Of a stretch of DNA of 64,000 nucleotides, positions 7,988 to 16,855 are shown in pieces (within the stretch, counting starts at the first letter, position 1; every line of letters starts with the position of its first letter). The DNA is taken from the NCBI GenBank assembly GCA_965232815.1, contig OZ247427.1:3674593-3738592 (forward strand), in the 5' to 3' direction. The position numbers and the translations under genes were made by a program. Origin of the DNA: Bin87 sp026710825 (GTDB lineage: Bacteria > Chloroflexota > Dehalococcoidia > Lucifugimonadales > UBA3495). Under the pieces are notes generated by a model. That model saw nothing but the letters and a program-made list of their open reading frames with translations. It ran no database searches and was not told where the DNA came from.

Positions 7988-8646
7988 AATTCTCAATAAG
8001 GGCAGACTACAAACTCAGGAACGGTATCAGTAACAAGCATTTTGACAGGATTCGGCCCGTATTGCTGGACAAATGCTGGACAAATTCCCAGCAACGGACA
8101 GTAGCAGGCCGCAATTCACAGCACCAGACACCATGAACGCGCCCGGACTTTCCGGGCGCGATTTCGCGTATATCAGCGAACCTACGCAAACGATTTGCCG
8201 GGATACGCTTGGCATCCGCGACCAGCGAACGCATTGCCGCCAGATTATTCCCAGGCGCGCCAAAAACAACATGGGGCCCAATCGCGACCAGAGCCGCGGG
8301 ACCCCAAACCCGGCAAACCAGAGCGCATGACAGGCGGGCTCTCTCCAAGTTCGATCCGGAACTGACCTTATTCAGGACGATAGGGGCAACCTGTACGTTA
8401 AACGGGCCGGCCACGGCTCAAGCAATGGGATACCAGGAATCGACCGGGAGTGCCCCACACGAAAGCGTCTACCGGCCGGATTCAGCCGCAAGGACCACCG
8501 TTATTGAAAGGCGATGCGCCGAAGGACCGCAACGCTTGAAACTTCCCGGTACGGCTTTTATTTCAACGGTTTGGCCTGGAGGACAGCGACGGCTGGCCCG
8601 CGGACCGGGCTAAGACGCGCTAAGCCGCCAATAGTCGCGGACGATT
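7988..8646. other. Gene-poor left end of the island
   Basis: No convincing gene; the open frames lack ribosome sites and family features. The only structure seen is the hairpin at 8138-8160. Confidence 0.5.
8138..8160. terminator. Strong GC hairpin
   Basis: CGCGCCCGGA-CTT-TCCGGGCGCG is a perfect 10-bp stem with a 3-base loop, followed on the plus strand by ATTTCGCG. It may stop transcription coming from the tRNA or act as an end-proximal structure of the island; the U tract is poor. Confidence 0.4.
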
Positions 8647-9186
8647 TCATGCCGACTGCCGTTGGGACCATTCGACGTAAGCGTCGTTCAGACGCTGGTG
8701 CAGCACCTGCGGCCGGTCCGCCTTGATCCTGACCACGTCGCCGTTGACGAGATCCAGCTCCAGATAGCGGCTGGAAAGGGTGGTGCCCACGATCAATCCG
8801 CCGCCGTATGCCCCGACGCCGATCGACCGTTGGCCCGTGTCCGCGAGATAAATCTCGGAGAACCCGATCGACCGGGTACGTGGACCACCGAAAGCCGTCC
8901 TTGGAAACAACAAGCGTTCCGTGGTGACAACCACCCAACTCGCTCCCATCGACGGGAAACCTGATTTCCACCAGAAACGCACCTCTTCACCTAGTGCTAG
9001 CTCAGTCCTGGCGGCTTCGAACCGTCTGGTGTGGCCCCGGGCAGTGGCCATGACCAAATAGGGCAGCAGAACGACGGCACCCAAGCCACCGAACACGGCG
9101 CCGGCGACAGGCGCGACGATGCACAAAAGGACAAGAACGACGAGGTAGGCAATCGCAACTAATCGCCGGATCAGCATTACTCTCAT
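8647..9186 (-). CDS. Membrane protein with PH-like domain
   Basis: A 179-residue protein with two adjacent N-terminal membrane segments (LVAIAYLVVLVLLCIVAPVA; VFGGLGAVVLLPYLVMA) and a cytoplasmic C-terminal domain whose strands (WVVVTTERLLFPR, IGFSEIYLAD, YLELDLVNGDVVRIKA) resemble a bacterial PH-like fold. The ATG at 9186 was chosen because AAGGAG stands 8 bases upstream; the longer frame starting at 9291 has no site. Function unknown; it is the first gene inside the island, divergent from the lipoprotein at 9842. Confidence 0.7.
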   Translation of the reverse strand: MRVMLIRRLVAIAYLVVLVLLCIVAPVAGAVFGGLGAVVLLPYLVMATARGHTRRFEAARTELALGEEVRFWWKSGFPSMGASWVVVTTERLLFPRTAFGGPRTRSIGFSEIYLADTGQRSIGVGAYGGGLIVGTTLSSRYLELDLVNGDVVRIKADRPQVLHQRLNDAYVEWSQRQSA

Positions 9187-9540
9187 AACGCACTCCTTTT
9201 CAGCCGTGGAACGGCTGCAGTAGAGGGGGTATAAGCAAGCCATTCCAGCAGGACGGCACGATGCGTCGACGCCAACTACCTGCCCGACCACGCAAAACGC
9301 CTGCCACCAGTAGGACGACAGCTCAACGTGGCAAACGGTGGAGAGCAGCGGTAGACCGCGGGAGAGGCACGTAGGCAGCCGGCGAAGGCGGGCAACGTGC
9401 AGAACAGGGGGAGCGGTTCAACTGAAGTACCGCAGCGAGCGCGCCATTTTCGCGGCGCGACTGGAGAAACAGACGACATCAGAGACGGCGCAAAAAACCG
9501 CATCTGGAACCCCCTAGCGGCCACTGGGATAGGCTCCTTG

Positions 9541-9653
9541 CCACAGTCGCCGGCTCCAAATGCGAGTTCCGCTAGGAGGCATAAGTGCCTACCCTGACGG
9601 TAAAAACTCGCATTTTTTTGAGGTGGCGCAGAGCGCCGGAGCCTCGACTGTGG
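9541..9653. repeat. Nested palindrome, copy 1
   Basis: Three nested inverted repeats in a 655-base gene-free stretch (9187-9841). The outer arms are CCACAGTCG..GGCTCC (9541-9557) and GGAGCC.CGACTGTGG (9638-9653). The middle arms are AAATGCGAGTT (9558-9568) and AACTCGCATTT (9605-9615). The core hairpin is AGGAGGCA-TA-AGTGCCTACC. A run of seven T follows the middle arm, so on the plus strand it could also end transcription. A second copy with different arm sequences but the same core lies at 46347-46491. This points to a conserved DNA or RNA structure. Confidence 0.6.
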
Positions 9654-9841
9654 CGAGAATGACGATAGCCGGGGTGCAAGAGGCTGTCAAGGAACCGCAA
9701 CCGACCGCAGAGACGAACCGAAGCGATGGAAAATCCTGAACCTCAAAATTTGGTGAACCGAGTAAACGTCGCGGCCAGTGGTAAGGTTATAATTCGGGCC
9801 GCCGTGAATCCAACGGAAAATCGACCAGCTGGGACAGCCAG

Positions 9842-11173
9842 ATGCGCCGCGGAATAACCACACCAATCGTGATTGCCTTGTTAGCGCTGGGATTGAGCGC
9901 AGGATGCGGCTTTTTCAACGCCGCACCATCGGAGTGCATACAAGCCGCAGAAGAAGCGGGCTTGTCGGACGAAATAATCGACCAGTTGGAGAACCCGGGT
10001 GACCTGAATGCACTCGAAAGAGCTGCGCTACAACAGGCGCTCAGACAAGCGGGCGTTGATGACGTTTGCGAAGTAGCGTCCGAGAGTTCGCGCAGTACAG
10101 GATCGACGGGAAGCGAGCCAACACCAACCATGAAGAGCACCACGTCCGCAAACCAACAGGGAGAGAACAGGAACACACAGAACAGCCCCGAAGGTGTTCA
10201 ACCTCAACGTGACCAGCCGAACATACACGAAGGCGCCCGCATCCCCGGCGACGAGCATCGCCGTCGATGCCAGTTCTGGGCACTGAACAACCTGCAACCC
10301 GTCGTGTACAGCGAGTTCGCCTCCCTGAACCCAGACACGATGGACGACCTTGACCGGATCCTCTGGCGCTCGAAGATCCACGGGAACAGCAACCTGGGCT
10401 ATTACGACGACGACCCGGAACCAGCTGGTGAGCCTTCACTGCTACTGCCACGAGATCCAGGGATCTATTGCCGCGACTATTGGGCGGAGCCCTTGGACCG
10501 GGGCAACGCGGAACTGCGCAACCAAGGTTTTGAGGCAGAGTGCCGGTTCCGCCTAGAAGACCGGATCTCCAACAGGTACCAGCGACTGAGAGATTGGGTC
10601 CATAACGACGACGATAACGAACTGGTCTACCAGGCACCCAACCAGTTCGTGAGGATCCTCGACTGGCTGGACCTGACCGGAGACGAATTACTCGAGGCCA
10701 ACATTCCGCCCTATCAGATCCTGCAAACTCAGAGCCGGCATCCGTACGCGCACTGGCAGGACTGGAGGCCGACTGAAGACGGCCTAGTTGACTACGCCCG
10801 CGAATACGAAGAAACGCTCGACCTCGAGTGGCTGGGGATCGTCAGAGCCGCCGGCCTTAGCGAAGGGTCAACCGACATCCAAGCGTGCCACTACTACTAC
10901 CCGCAGCTGTTCTACGGCTACTGGATACCATTCGACCCGGACCGAATGCCTGACTCAGACCAGTACGAAGAGCTGGAACTGCCGAGGTACGAGGGAGGAA
11001 CAACGCCGATATACCTGCCCAAGGTCGTCACAGCTGCCAAAATTAGGGCCGGATACCCGCTCGGTAAGACAGCCGAACGGTATCACCTGTGCCAGAACAG
11101 CAGCGAGACGGAGGAGGTCGGGTACTACTACGTCGACCACCCTGCAGGCGATTACTGCGAACGCAAACCGTAG
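9842..11173 (+). CDS. Secreted lipoprotein of unknown function
   Basis: A 443-residue protein with a lipoprotein signal peptide (MRRGITTPIVIALLALGLSAGC, lipobox LSAG-Cys22). A Ser/Thr/Gln-rich linker (about residues 80-130) leads to a large, Tyr- and Asp-rich domain with several Cys (RRRCQFWAL, GIYCRDYWAE, EAECRF, ACHYYYPQLF, LCQNSSE, DYCERKP), which may form disulfides outside the cell. I do not recognise the domain. A -10-like TATAAT lies at 9788-9793. It precedes the MmeI-like gene by about 100 bases but is probably a separate unit. Surface exclusion or receptor masking would be possible for island cargo; this is speculation. Confidence 0.75.
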   Translation: MRRGITTPIVIALLALGLSAGCGFFNAAPSECIQAAEEAGLSDEIIDQLENPGDLNALERAALQQALRQAGVDDVCEVASESSRSTGSTGSEPTPTMKSTTSANQQGENRNTQNSPEGVQPQRDQPNIHEGARIPGDEHRRRCQFWALNNLQPVVYSEFASLNPDTMDDLDRILWRSKIHGNSNLGYYDDDPEPAGEPSLLLPRDPGIYCRDYWAEPLDRGNAELRNQGFEAECRFRLEDRISNRYQRLRDWVHNDDDNELVYQAPNQFVRILDWLDLTGDELLEANIPPYQILQTQSRHPYAHWQDWRPTEDGLVDYAREYEETLDLEWLGIVRAAGLSEGSTDIQACHYYYPQLFYGYWIPFDPDRMPDSDQYEELELPRYEGGTTPIYLPKVVTAAKIRAGYPLGKTAERYHLCQNSSETEEVGYYYVDHPAGDYCERKP

Positions 11174-11275
11174 CCCACACCGAGGCGACGAGACGATCCA
11201 GCAATCAGACAAACCGCTACCGCGTGTCATTTGCCGTGGCCCTTCCCCGATGATATGTTGGCGCCCGGAGACGGG

Positions 11276-13981
11276 ATGACGCCACAGTTCCCTACACTTA
11301 CTGCTCGCGATTTCATCGAACGATGGAGCAACGCCGGGTTCGGCGAACGGCAGGGCGCACAGCCCTTTTTCATTGACCTATGCGCCGTGGTCGGCCACCC
11401 GACGCCCGCCGCCTACGGTGACCCAGAAAGGTTCACTTTCGAGAAGTCGGTGCCGGGCGGTTTCGCCGACGCATACTTCGAGGAGCACTTCGGCTGGGAG
11501 TTCAAGGGCCAGGACGCACAGCTGGACGGCGCCTTCGACCAACTGCTGCGGTACCAGGTGCATCTGAAGACACCGCCGCTGCTGATCGTGTCGTCCTTCC
11601 AGACGATACGGATCCAGACCAACTTCCCCGGAATGGAGACGGCGCGGTACGACGTCAGCCTCGGGGAGTTCGACCAACCAGACCGATTGGAACTTGTGCG
11701 GGACACCTTCTTTGCGCCGCACCGGTTCCGTGAACGGCTCCGGTCGGTGGACGCGGTGACCCGGGAAACCGCGTCGCTGTTCCAGTCCATTGTGGAGGAC
11801 ATGGAAGCCCGCAACGAGGACCCGGAACGGCTGGCGCGTTGCCTGAACCAACTGGTTTTCTGCCTGTACTCGGAAGACGCGGACCTACTGCCGGATGGAT
11901 TGCTCACGCACATCGTGGAACAGCACTACCGGGATCCTGCGAGCTTTGACGAGGCGATACACGGCTTGTTCGGCGCAATGGGCGCAGGGAAGTTCTACGG
12001 ACCAGACAGGGTCGCCCACTTCAACGACGACCTGTTCAACACGGTGGACACCGTCGAACTGAGCACGGTGGCCCTGCAACGACTGGGCGAGGCGTGCAAG
12101 AGCAACTGGCGGGACATCGAGCCGTCGATCTTCGGCACGCTGTTCGAGCGAGCCCTGGATGCTTCCAAGCGGGCGCAGACGGGCGCGCACTACACCGGCG
12201 CCGACGACATCACATTGGTCGTGGACCCGGTGGTGATGACGCCGCTGCGACGGGAGTGGGAAGCGGCCCGCCAGGAGGTCAACGACCTGCTGGACGAAGA
12301 CAACACCGCCGACGCCCGAGCCCGCCTGGATGCGTTCCGCGAACGGCTGGGCTCGGTGCAGGTGCTGGACCCGGCGTGCGGCAGCGGCAACTTCCTGTAC
12401 ATCGCGCTACGGTTGCTGTTGGACCTGGAGCGGGAGGTGATCGACTTCGCGGCGGCGCAGGAATGGCTGGGGCTGACGCCCCGGGTGCAGCCCGACCAGA
12501 TGCTGGGACTCGAGATCAACCACTACGCGGCGGAGCTGGCGCGGACCGCCCTGTGGATCGGCCACATCCAGTGGCACCAGGCCAACGGGTTTGCGTACAC
12601 GCAGCGGCCCATCCTGACGCCGCTGGACACCATCCGCCAGACCGACGCGATACTGGACCGGAACGACCCCGACAACCCGGCAGAACCGGAGTGGCCGGCG
12701 GCGGAGTTCATTGTGGGAAACCCACCGTTCCTAGGCGTCAAGCTACTGCGAACGGGGCTGACCGATGTCTATGTTGACCATCTGTTTAGGCAGTACGACG
12801 GTCAAGTACCGGGTGAGGCTGACCTAGTCTGCTACTGGTTTTACAAGGCTCACCAGGCCATCGAAACAGGCAAGGCCAAAAGGGCAGGCCTGTTGGCGAC
12901 GCAGGGAATACGAGGTGGTGCCAACCGCAAGGTTTTGCAGCGCATCAAGGAGACGGGCGACATTTTCATGTCTTGGTCGGATCACCCGTGGATACTGGAA
13001 GGTGCGGCAGTCCACACGCCGATCGTAGGGTTCGATGACGGATCCGATAGCGAGCGCAAGCTGGACGGACACCCGGTCGACGCCATCAACGCGAACCTGA
13101 CGGGTGGGGTGGACTTGACTGGCGCCAAGCGGCTGGCCGAGAACGCCGGGATCGCGTTCATGGGAGACACCAAAGGCGGACCGTTCGACATACCCGATAC
13201 ACTGGCGCAAGAGATGCTCAGGAGTCCCAACCCTGACGGCAGGAACAATTCGGATGTAGTGAGACCGTGGGTGAATGGCAGAGACGTCACCGACCGATCC
13301 AGGGGGATGTGGATAGTCGACTTTGGCGACATGACGTTGGAGGAAGCCGCACTATACGAAGCGCCTTTTGAATACGTCATCCAGAACGTGCGGCCCCAAA
13401 GAGAACGGTCGAGGTCAGCGGTGTCCAAGTGGTGGCTCCACGAACGAGCGCGGCCAGACATGAAAAAGGCCATGCAAGGAACCAACCGCTATATCGTCAC
13501 GCCGCGTGTGTCAAAGCACAGACTATTCGCCTGGATACCACCCACCACGGTAGCCGACAGTGCCACCATCGCCATAGCCAGAGACGACGACTACACGTTC
13601 GGCGTGCTGCACTCGCGTTTTCACGAGCTTTGGGCTCTCGCTCTGGGAACCCAATTGGAAACGCGGCCACGTTACACCCCGACCACGTGCTTTGAGACCT
13701 TCCCGTTTCCCAGACCAACCGATGAGCAGCGCGTGGCCATCGGCGCAATCTCGGCGGAGTTGGATCGGCTCCGGCAGGGCTGGCTGAATCCGGAGGGGGT
13801 CAGCGTGGCAGAGTTGAAGAGGCGGACGCTGACCAACCTGTACAACACACGGCCGACGTGGCTGGACAACATCCACGCCCGTCTCGACGCGGCGGTGGCC
13901 GACGCCTACGGCTGGGAAACATCCGTCGCGGATGAGGAGATAATAGAGCGGTTGCTGGCACTGAATCTAGAACACGCATGA
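11276..13981 (+). CDS. MmeI-like type IIL restriction-modification enzyme
   Basis: A fused endonuclease/adenine methyltransferase of 901 residues, close to MmeI (919). The N-terminal nuclease part has the D..ExK pattern in ADAYFEEHFGWEFKG. The N6-adenine methyltransferase core has motif I VLDPACGSGNF (about residue 363) and motif IV GNPPF (about 480), and the C-terminal region with SKHRLFAWIPP and PTTCFETFPFP is the usual target-recognition part. Such single-chain enzymes cut a fixed distance from a short site and modify one strand. The ATG at 11276 with GGAG seven bases upstream was preferred to the TTG at 11231. The frame is intact, so it may be active. Confidence 0.88.
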   Translation: MTPQFPTLTARDFIERWSNAGFGERQGAQPFFIDLCAVVGHPTPAAYGDPERFTFEKSVPGGFADAYFEEHFGWEFKGQDAQLDGAFDQLLRYQVHLKTPPLLIVSSFQTIRIQTNFPGMETARYDVSLGEFDQPDRLELVRDTFFAPHRFRERLRSVDAVTRETASLFQSIVEDMEARNEDPERLARCLNQLVFCLYSEDADLLPDGLLTHIVEQHYRDPASFDEAIHGLFGAMGAGKFYGPDRVAHFNDDLFNTVDTVELSTVALQRLGEACKSNWRDIEPSIFGTLFERALDASKRAQTGAHYTGADDITLVVDPVVMTPLRREWEAARQEVNDLLDEDNTADARARLDAFRERLGSVQVLDPACGSGNFLYIALRLLLDLEREVIDFAAAQEWLGLTPRVQPDQMLGLEINHYAAELARTALWIGHIQWHQANGFAYTQRPILTPLDTIRQTDAILDRNDPDNPAEPEWPAAEFIVGNPPFLGVKLLRTGLTDVYVDHLFRQYDGQVPGEADLVCYWFYKAHQAIETGKAKRAGLLATQGIRGGANRKVLQRIKETGDIFMSWSDHPWILEGAAVHTPIVGFDDGSDSERKLDGHPVDAINANLTGGVDLTGAKRLAENAGIAFMGDTKGGPFDIPDTLAQEMLRSPNPDGRNNSDVVRPWVNGRDVTDRSRGMWIVDFGDMTLEEAALYEAPFEYVIQNVRPQRERSRSAVSKWWLHERARPDMKKAMQGTNRYIVTPRVSKHRLFAWIPPTTVADSATIAIARDDDYTFGVLHSRFHELWALALGTQLETRPRYTPTTCFETFPFPRPTDEQRVAIGAISAELDRLRQGWLNPEGVSVAELKRRTLTNLYNTRPTWLDNIHARLDAAVADAYGWETSVADEEIIERLLALNLEHA

Positions 13982-14348
13982 ATACGCACGCCCAAAAAGT
14001 GAAATCTCACGAACTCGAAAGGTGGCGACCGATTTCAAGGGCGGAGTAAACCTGTACCACCGGGGCGGCACCTGAGGGATTGCTCTCCGGAGGATACCGA
14101 GGTTAAGTTGGACCAGAGCTCCTGCCCATATGGACCTGCAGATTGACCGGTTCTCGAGCAACGGTCCGGAAACGGATCACTTACGTGGATCGCCCCACTA
14201 CGACGTCGGAACCCACGGGGAGACTGGACAGCACGGACGATCGGCCCACCTCCAATCCAGCTAAGGCAGGTCTGCGCAAAACTTCAGCTCGGCGATTTGA
14301 TGGTCAGCCTGGTTTGGCCGGCGTCAAGCCAGCCATAGCGAGGCGAAA
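13982..14348. other. Intergenic stretch with a tRNA-Cys-like segment
   Basis: No gene is seen. Bases 14261-14300 resemble the D-stem to T-loop part of the tRNA-Cys at 7720 (CTAAGGC, AGGTCTGC, AAAAC, TCGGCG and TTnGA in the same order and nearly the same spacing), but the acceptor stem is absent, so it is at best a decayed fragment. Confidence 0.3.
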
Positions 14349-15554
14349 ATGGAAGATTTCGAAGCGATGGGCCTTTTCTGGACGCCCGACAACCCCGGTC
14401 AAGAGCATCAAGGGATACTTACCCATGTCAATGGACAAGGAACGACTCTGAAACTGGCCGGTTTCAGCTCGGCAACGATACACGATGTCGGGCCCAAAAC
14501 CCGGAAATTGGTGCCGACCGACATGGGTGAAGTAATCCATGGGAACACGACAGTAGGCCAGATAACCCTGTTGGGATGGCACAAGACTGACGTCAAGAGT
14601 GGTAGCGGTCTATCAGGCTCATGGGCAATCGAAACGATCACAGCGCACCAATTGATAGTTGGAGTACATTGCGACGACACGATTTCGATCTTGATCTGGA
14701 CAGTAGATCTTGGAAAAGTCGAAGAATGGGTGCACCTCGGGTTGCGGCGACTGAACCGGGAATTTGACCATGGCGAAACCGGAATAGGTACACTTCACAT
14801 TGGCACAACGCATAGCACGCAAATAAACGTGACTGGAGAACATGTCACCGAGATAACAACAGCTACGATGGTATACAACGTGCCCCAAAACATTAGCCGG
14901 GCCAGAAAAGACATGGCGGCGTTTGAACAGATATTAACAATCGCAACGGGGATCCGATCTGCACCCGAAAACGTCAATATGCGAACCGAGGACTCGCACT
15001 CATCATTCGAATTTTATAGTCGCGCGTTGCAAGGAGCGGACAGCGCCTACGAGCCATCCGCATTTCATGCACCATTACCATACGAAGCCACTGCGGGTTG
15101 CGAAGGCATAGCGAAATGGATGCAACACCAAAACGAATTTGCGCTGCCATTGCACGCAATGCTGAATATGCAGAGGCATAATGCCACTAACGCTGTCTCT
15201 GAGCTTGACTTTCTATCGGCTTGGCTGGCCGCTGAATTCTACCTAGGGGAGAGAGGCAATAACCGCGACAAGTTGGCGAAGTTTGCTGGCGAGTTCTGCA
15301 CAGAAGAAGAAAAACAAATCATCGACGTCGGGGGGTGGGCTGAAGCCGCGGCCAACGCGAGGAACGATATCGTGCACCTGAATCAACCCCAACCCGAGCC
15401 AGCGGTGTGGTTCAACAGCATCGAAGTATTGAAGATGCTAGTAGTACGCAAAATGCTGGCCTTGTGCGGCCTAGATTGGAAACGATATAGCCTGGGCTTC
15501 GGGCATAACCAGATGCTTGGCCAATTAGCGGACGCAGTTAGACAAACCAGATAA
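14349..15554 (+). CDS. ApeA-like HEPN defence protein
   Basis: A 401-residue protein. The N-terminal half starts with the pattern GLFWTPDNPGQEHQGIL and LKLAGF, as in ApeA N-terminal domains. The C-terminal helical half carries the HEPN RNase motif R-x4-H (R338 to H343, within ARNDIVHL). HEPN proteins of this type are single-gene anti-phage systems that act by RNA cleavage and abortive infection. It starts at an ATG preceded by GAGG. A four-helix membrane protein lies downstream after 618 bases, too far for an obvious operon. Assignment rests on motif and layout; sequence similarity was not searched. Confidence 0.72.
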   Translation: MEDFEAMGLFWTPDNPGQEHQGILTHVNGQGTTLKLAGFSSATIHDVGPKTRKLVPTDMGEVIHGNTTVGQITLLGWHKTDVKSGSGLSGSWAIETITAHQLIVGVHCDDTISILIWTVDLGKVEEWVHLGLRRLNREFDHGETGIGTLHIGTTHSTQINVTGEHVTEITTATMVYNVPQNISRARKDMAAFEQILTIATGIRSAPENVNMRTEDSHSSFEFYSRALQGADSAYEPSAFHAPLPYEATAGCEGIAKWMQHQNEFALPLHAMLNMQRHNATNAVSELDFLSAWLAAEFYLGERGNNRDKLAKFAGEFCTEEEKQIIDVGGWAEAAANARNDIVHLNQPQPEPAVWFNSIEVLKMLVVRKMLALCGLDWKRYSLGFGHNQMLGQLADAVRQTR

Positions 15555-16172
15555 ATCCGAACACAAGGTCCCGTTGTCAACGCGAGATTCGGGACTGCGG
15601 TTCCTGCTCTCAGGAACAGGGCGACGGCGTTGGAGGAACTCAATGGGTCCGTCGGCAAGTGGGGCGTCCACACCGTCGCTCCCGGCAACCGACGCGGTAA
15701 AGAGGAATCCGAGAACGAGATCAACGAGAGTGCGGGCACCGGGCTAACCAGAGACGGAATGATCGAATCCCAAGTGGGTCAGAGGATCGACCCTTTGTAA
15801 TGCGAGGCCAAGCGAATATACGCATCCATAATCGGTCTACAGCCTAATACGCCGCGGCGAAGACGTGGAAGAACGGGACAACCTCGGAAAGTCCCCTCCA
15901 CTGCACCTCAGGCTTCAAAGAGTACGGCGCTGTTGAAGCACTCATCAACGTCGTTCAGATGTTAACAAGCGCGACGTCCACGGCGAGACGCAATTCCACT
16001 GGGCAGCACGCTGGCAGCAAGTCATCGCCGTAACACGATGCTCATCAGTCCCGACGGGAGACTGATAGCGGAAAGATTCACCGGGGATAGCCCCTACGAC
16101 AGAGCAGTCGCGTTCAGTTCGTACTTCGCTGGCCTGCTGGCTATGTAGACACACGGATGAGGCATTGAGAAA
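15555..16172. other. Gene-free stretch
   Basis: About 600 bases with only short frames lacking ribosome sites or conserved features; no structure noted. Confidence 0.5.
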
Positions 16173-16814
16173 GTGTTTCAAATCTGGCCATTGGTTCACC
16201 AAGGAATAGTCCAGCGAAAAAGAGGCGCCGCAAGTTGGATCGAATCTCTGAGAACGTCCGTCTCCTGGATAGCAGCTTTTTGTGAAGCGTCCAATACACA
16301 GTGGATCGTACGGGGGATCTCCGTAGGGCTGTTCCTCGGTCCGTTGGCCCTATACCTGCTCAGCGAGTTGAAAGGATTGCCACACACGCCACCATCTTTG
16401 GATGTAGGGATCATCGTAGTCGCCGCGGCGCTTGGATGCCTTGTCCTCAACGCCGGATTGAATCTGAGAGGCCCGAAAAGAACGGAAACCATACGGGCAG
16501 CGCAGAAGTTCATCGTGGTAGTCATCCTCATGCTCGTATTCCTACCTTCCATTCACGCGGTAGAGGCAGCGGGCGGTATCAATCTGAATTCGTTCGAACC
16601 CAGAGTAACTAAAGCGTGGGGACGAGGAATTTTCTTTTGGATCGCGTCCGTATCGTTCTACACGGCAGTGATTTTATTCATCACCGCACTTGTTGACTTG
16701 GTGTTCGCTATCAACAATATGCACAAACCAAAATATGCCTCTTGGGGGGATGATCAAACCTCTCGAGACAACCATGAACGCGACGCAGAGGCGAATTCCC
16801 ACCCTACAAACTGA
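16173..16814 (+). CDS. Four-helix membrane protein
   Basis: A 213-residue protein with four predicted membrane segments (ISVGLFLGPLALYLLSEL, VGIIVVAAALGCLVLNAGL, FIVVVILMLVFLPSIHAV, WIASVSFYTAVILFITAL) and a hydrophilic, charged C-terminal tail. The GTG at 16173 has GAGG ten bases upstream; the start is uncertain. No family recognised. In defence islands small multi-helix proteins often serve as membrane-damaging effectors or sensors, which is only an analogy here. Confidence 0.6.
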   Translation: MFQIWPLVHQGIVQRKRGAASWIESLRTSVSWIAAFCEASNTQWIVRGISVGLFLGPLALYLLSELKGLPHTPPSLDVGIIVVAAALGCLVLNAGLNLRGPKRTETIRAAQKFIVVVILMLVFLPSIHAVEAAGGINLNSFEPRVTKAWGRGIFFWIASVSFYTAVILFITALVDLVFAINNMHKPKYASWGDDQTSRDNHERDAEANSHPTN

Positions 16815-16836
16815 ATATACGAAGCCGAACCGCTAG

Positions 16837-16855
16837 CAGTCTGTCTGAGGATTAG
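16837..16855. repeat. Isolated IS1182-type terminal sequence
   Basis: AGTCTGTCTGAGGATTAG (from 16838) is identical to the right terminus of the IS1182 copy at 26564 (read inward) and, like that copy, is preceded by CTAG. The IS1380 element follows immediately, so it seems to have inserted into an IS1182 end or a small derivative of it. Confidence 0.55.

Noticed and set aside
8007..8613. Overlapping 80-135 codon frames on both strands at the island left end
   Set aside because: No ribosome sites, no conserved motifs and mutual overlap; treated as non-coding.
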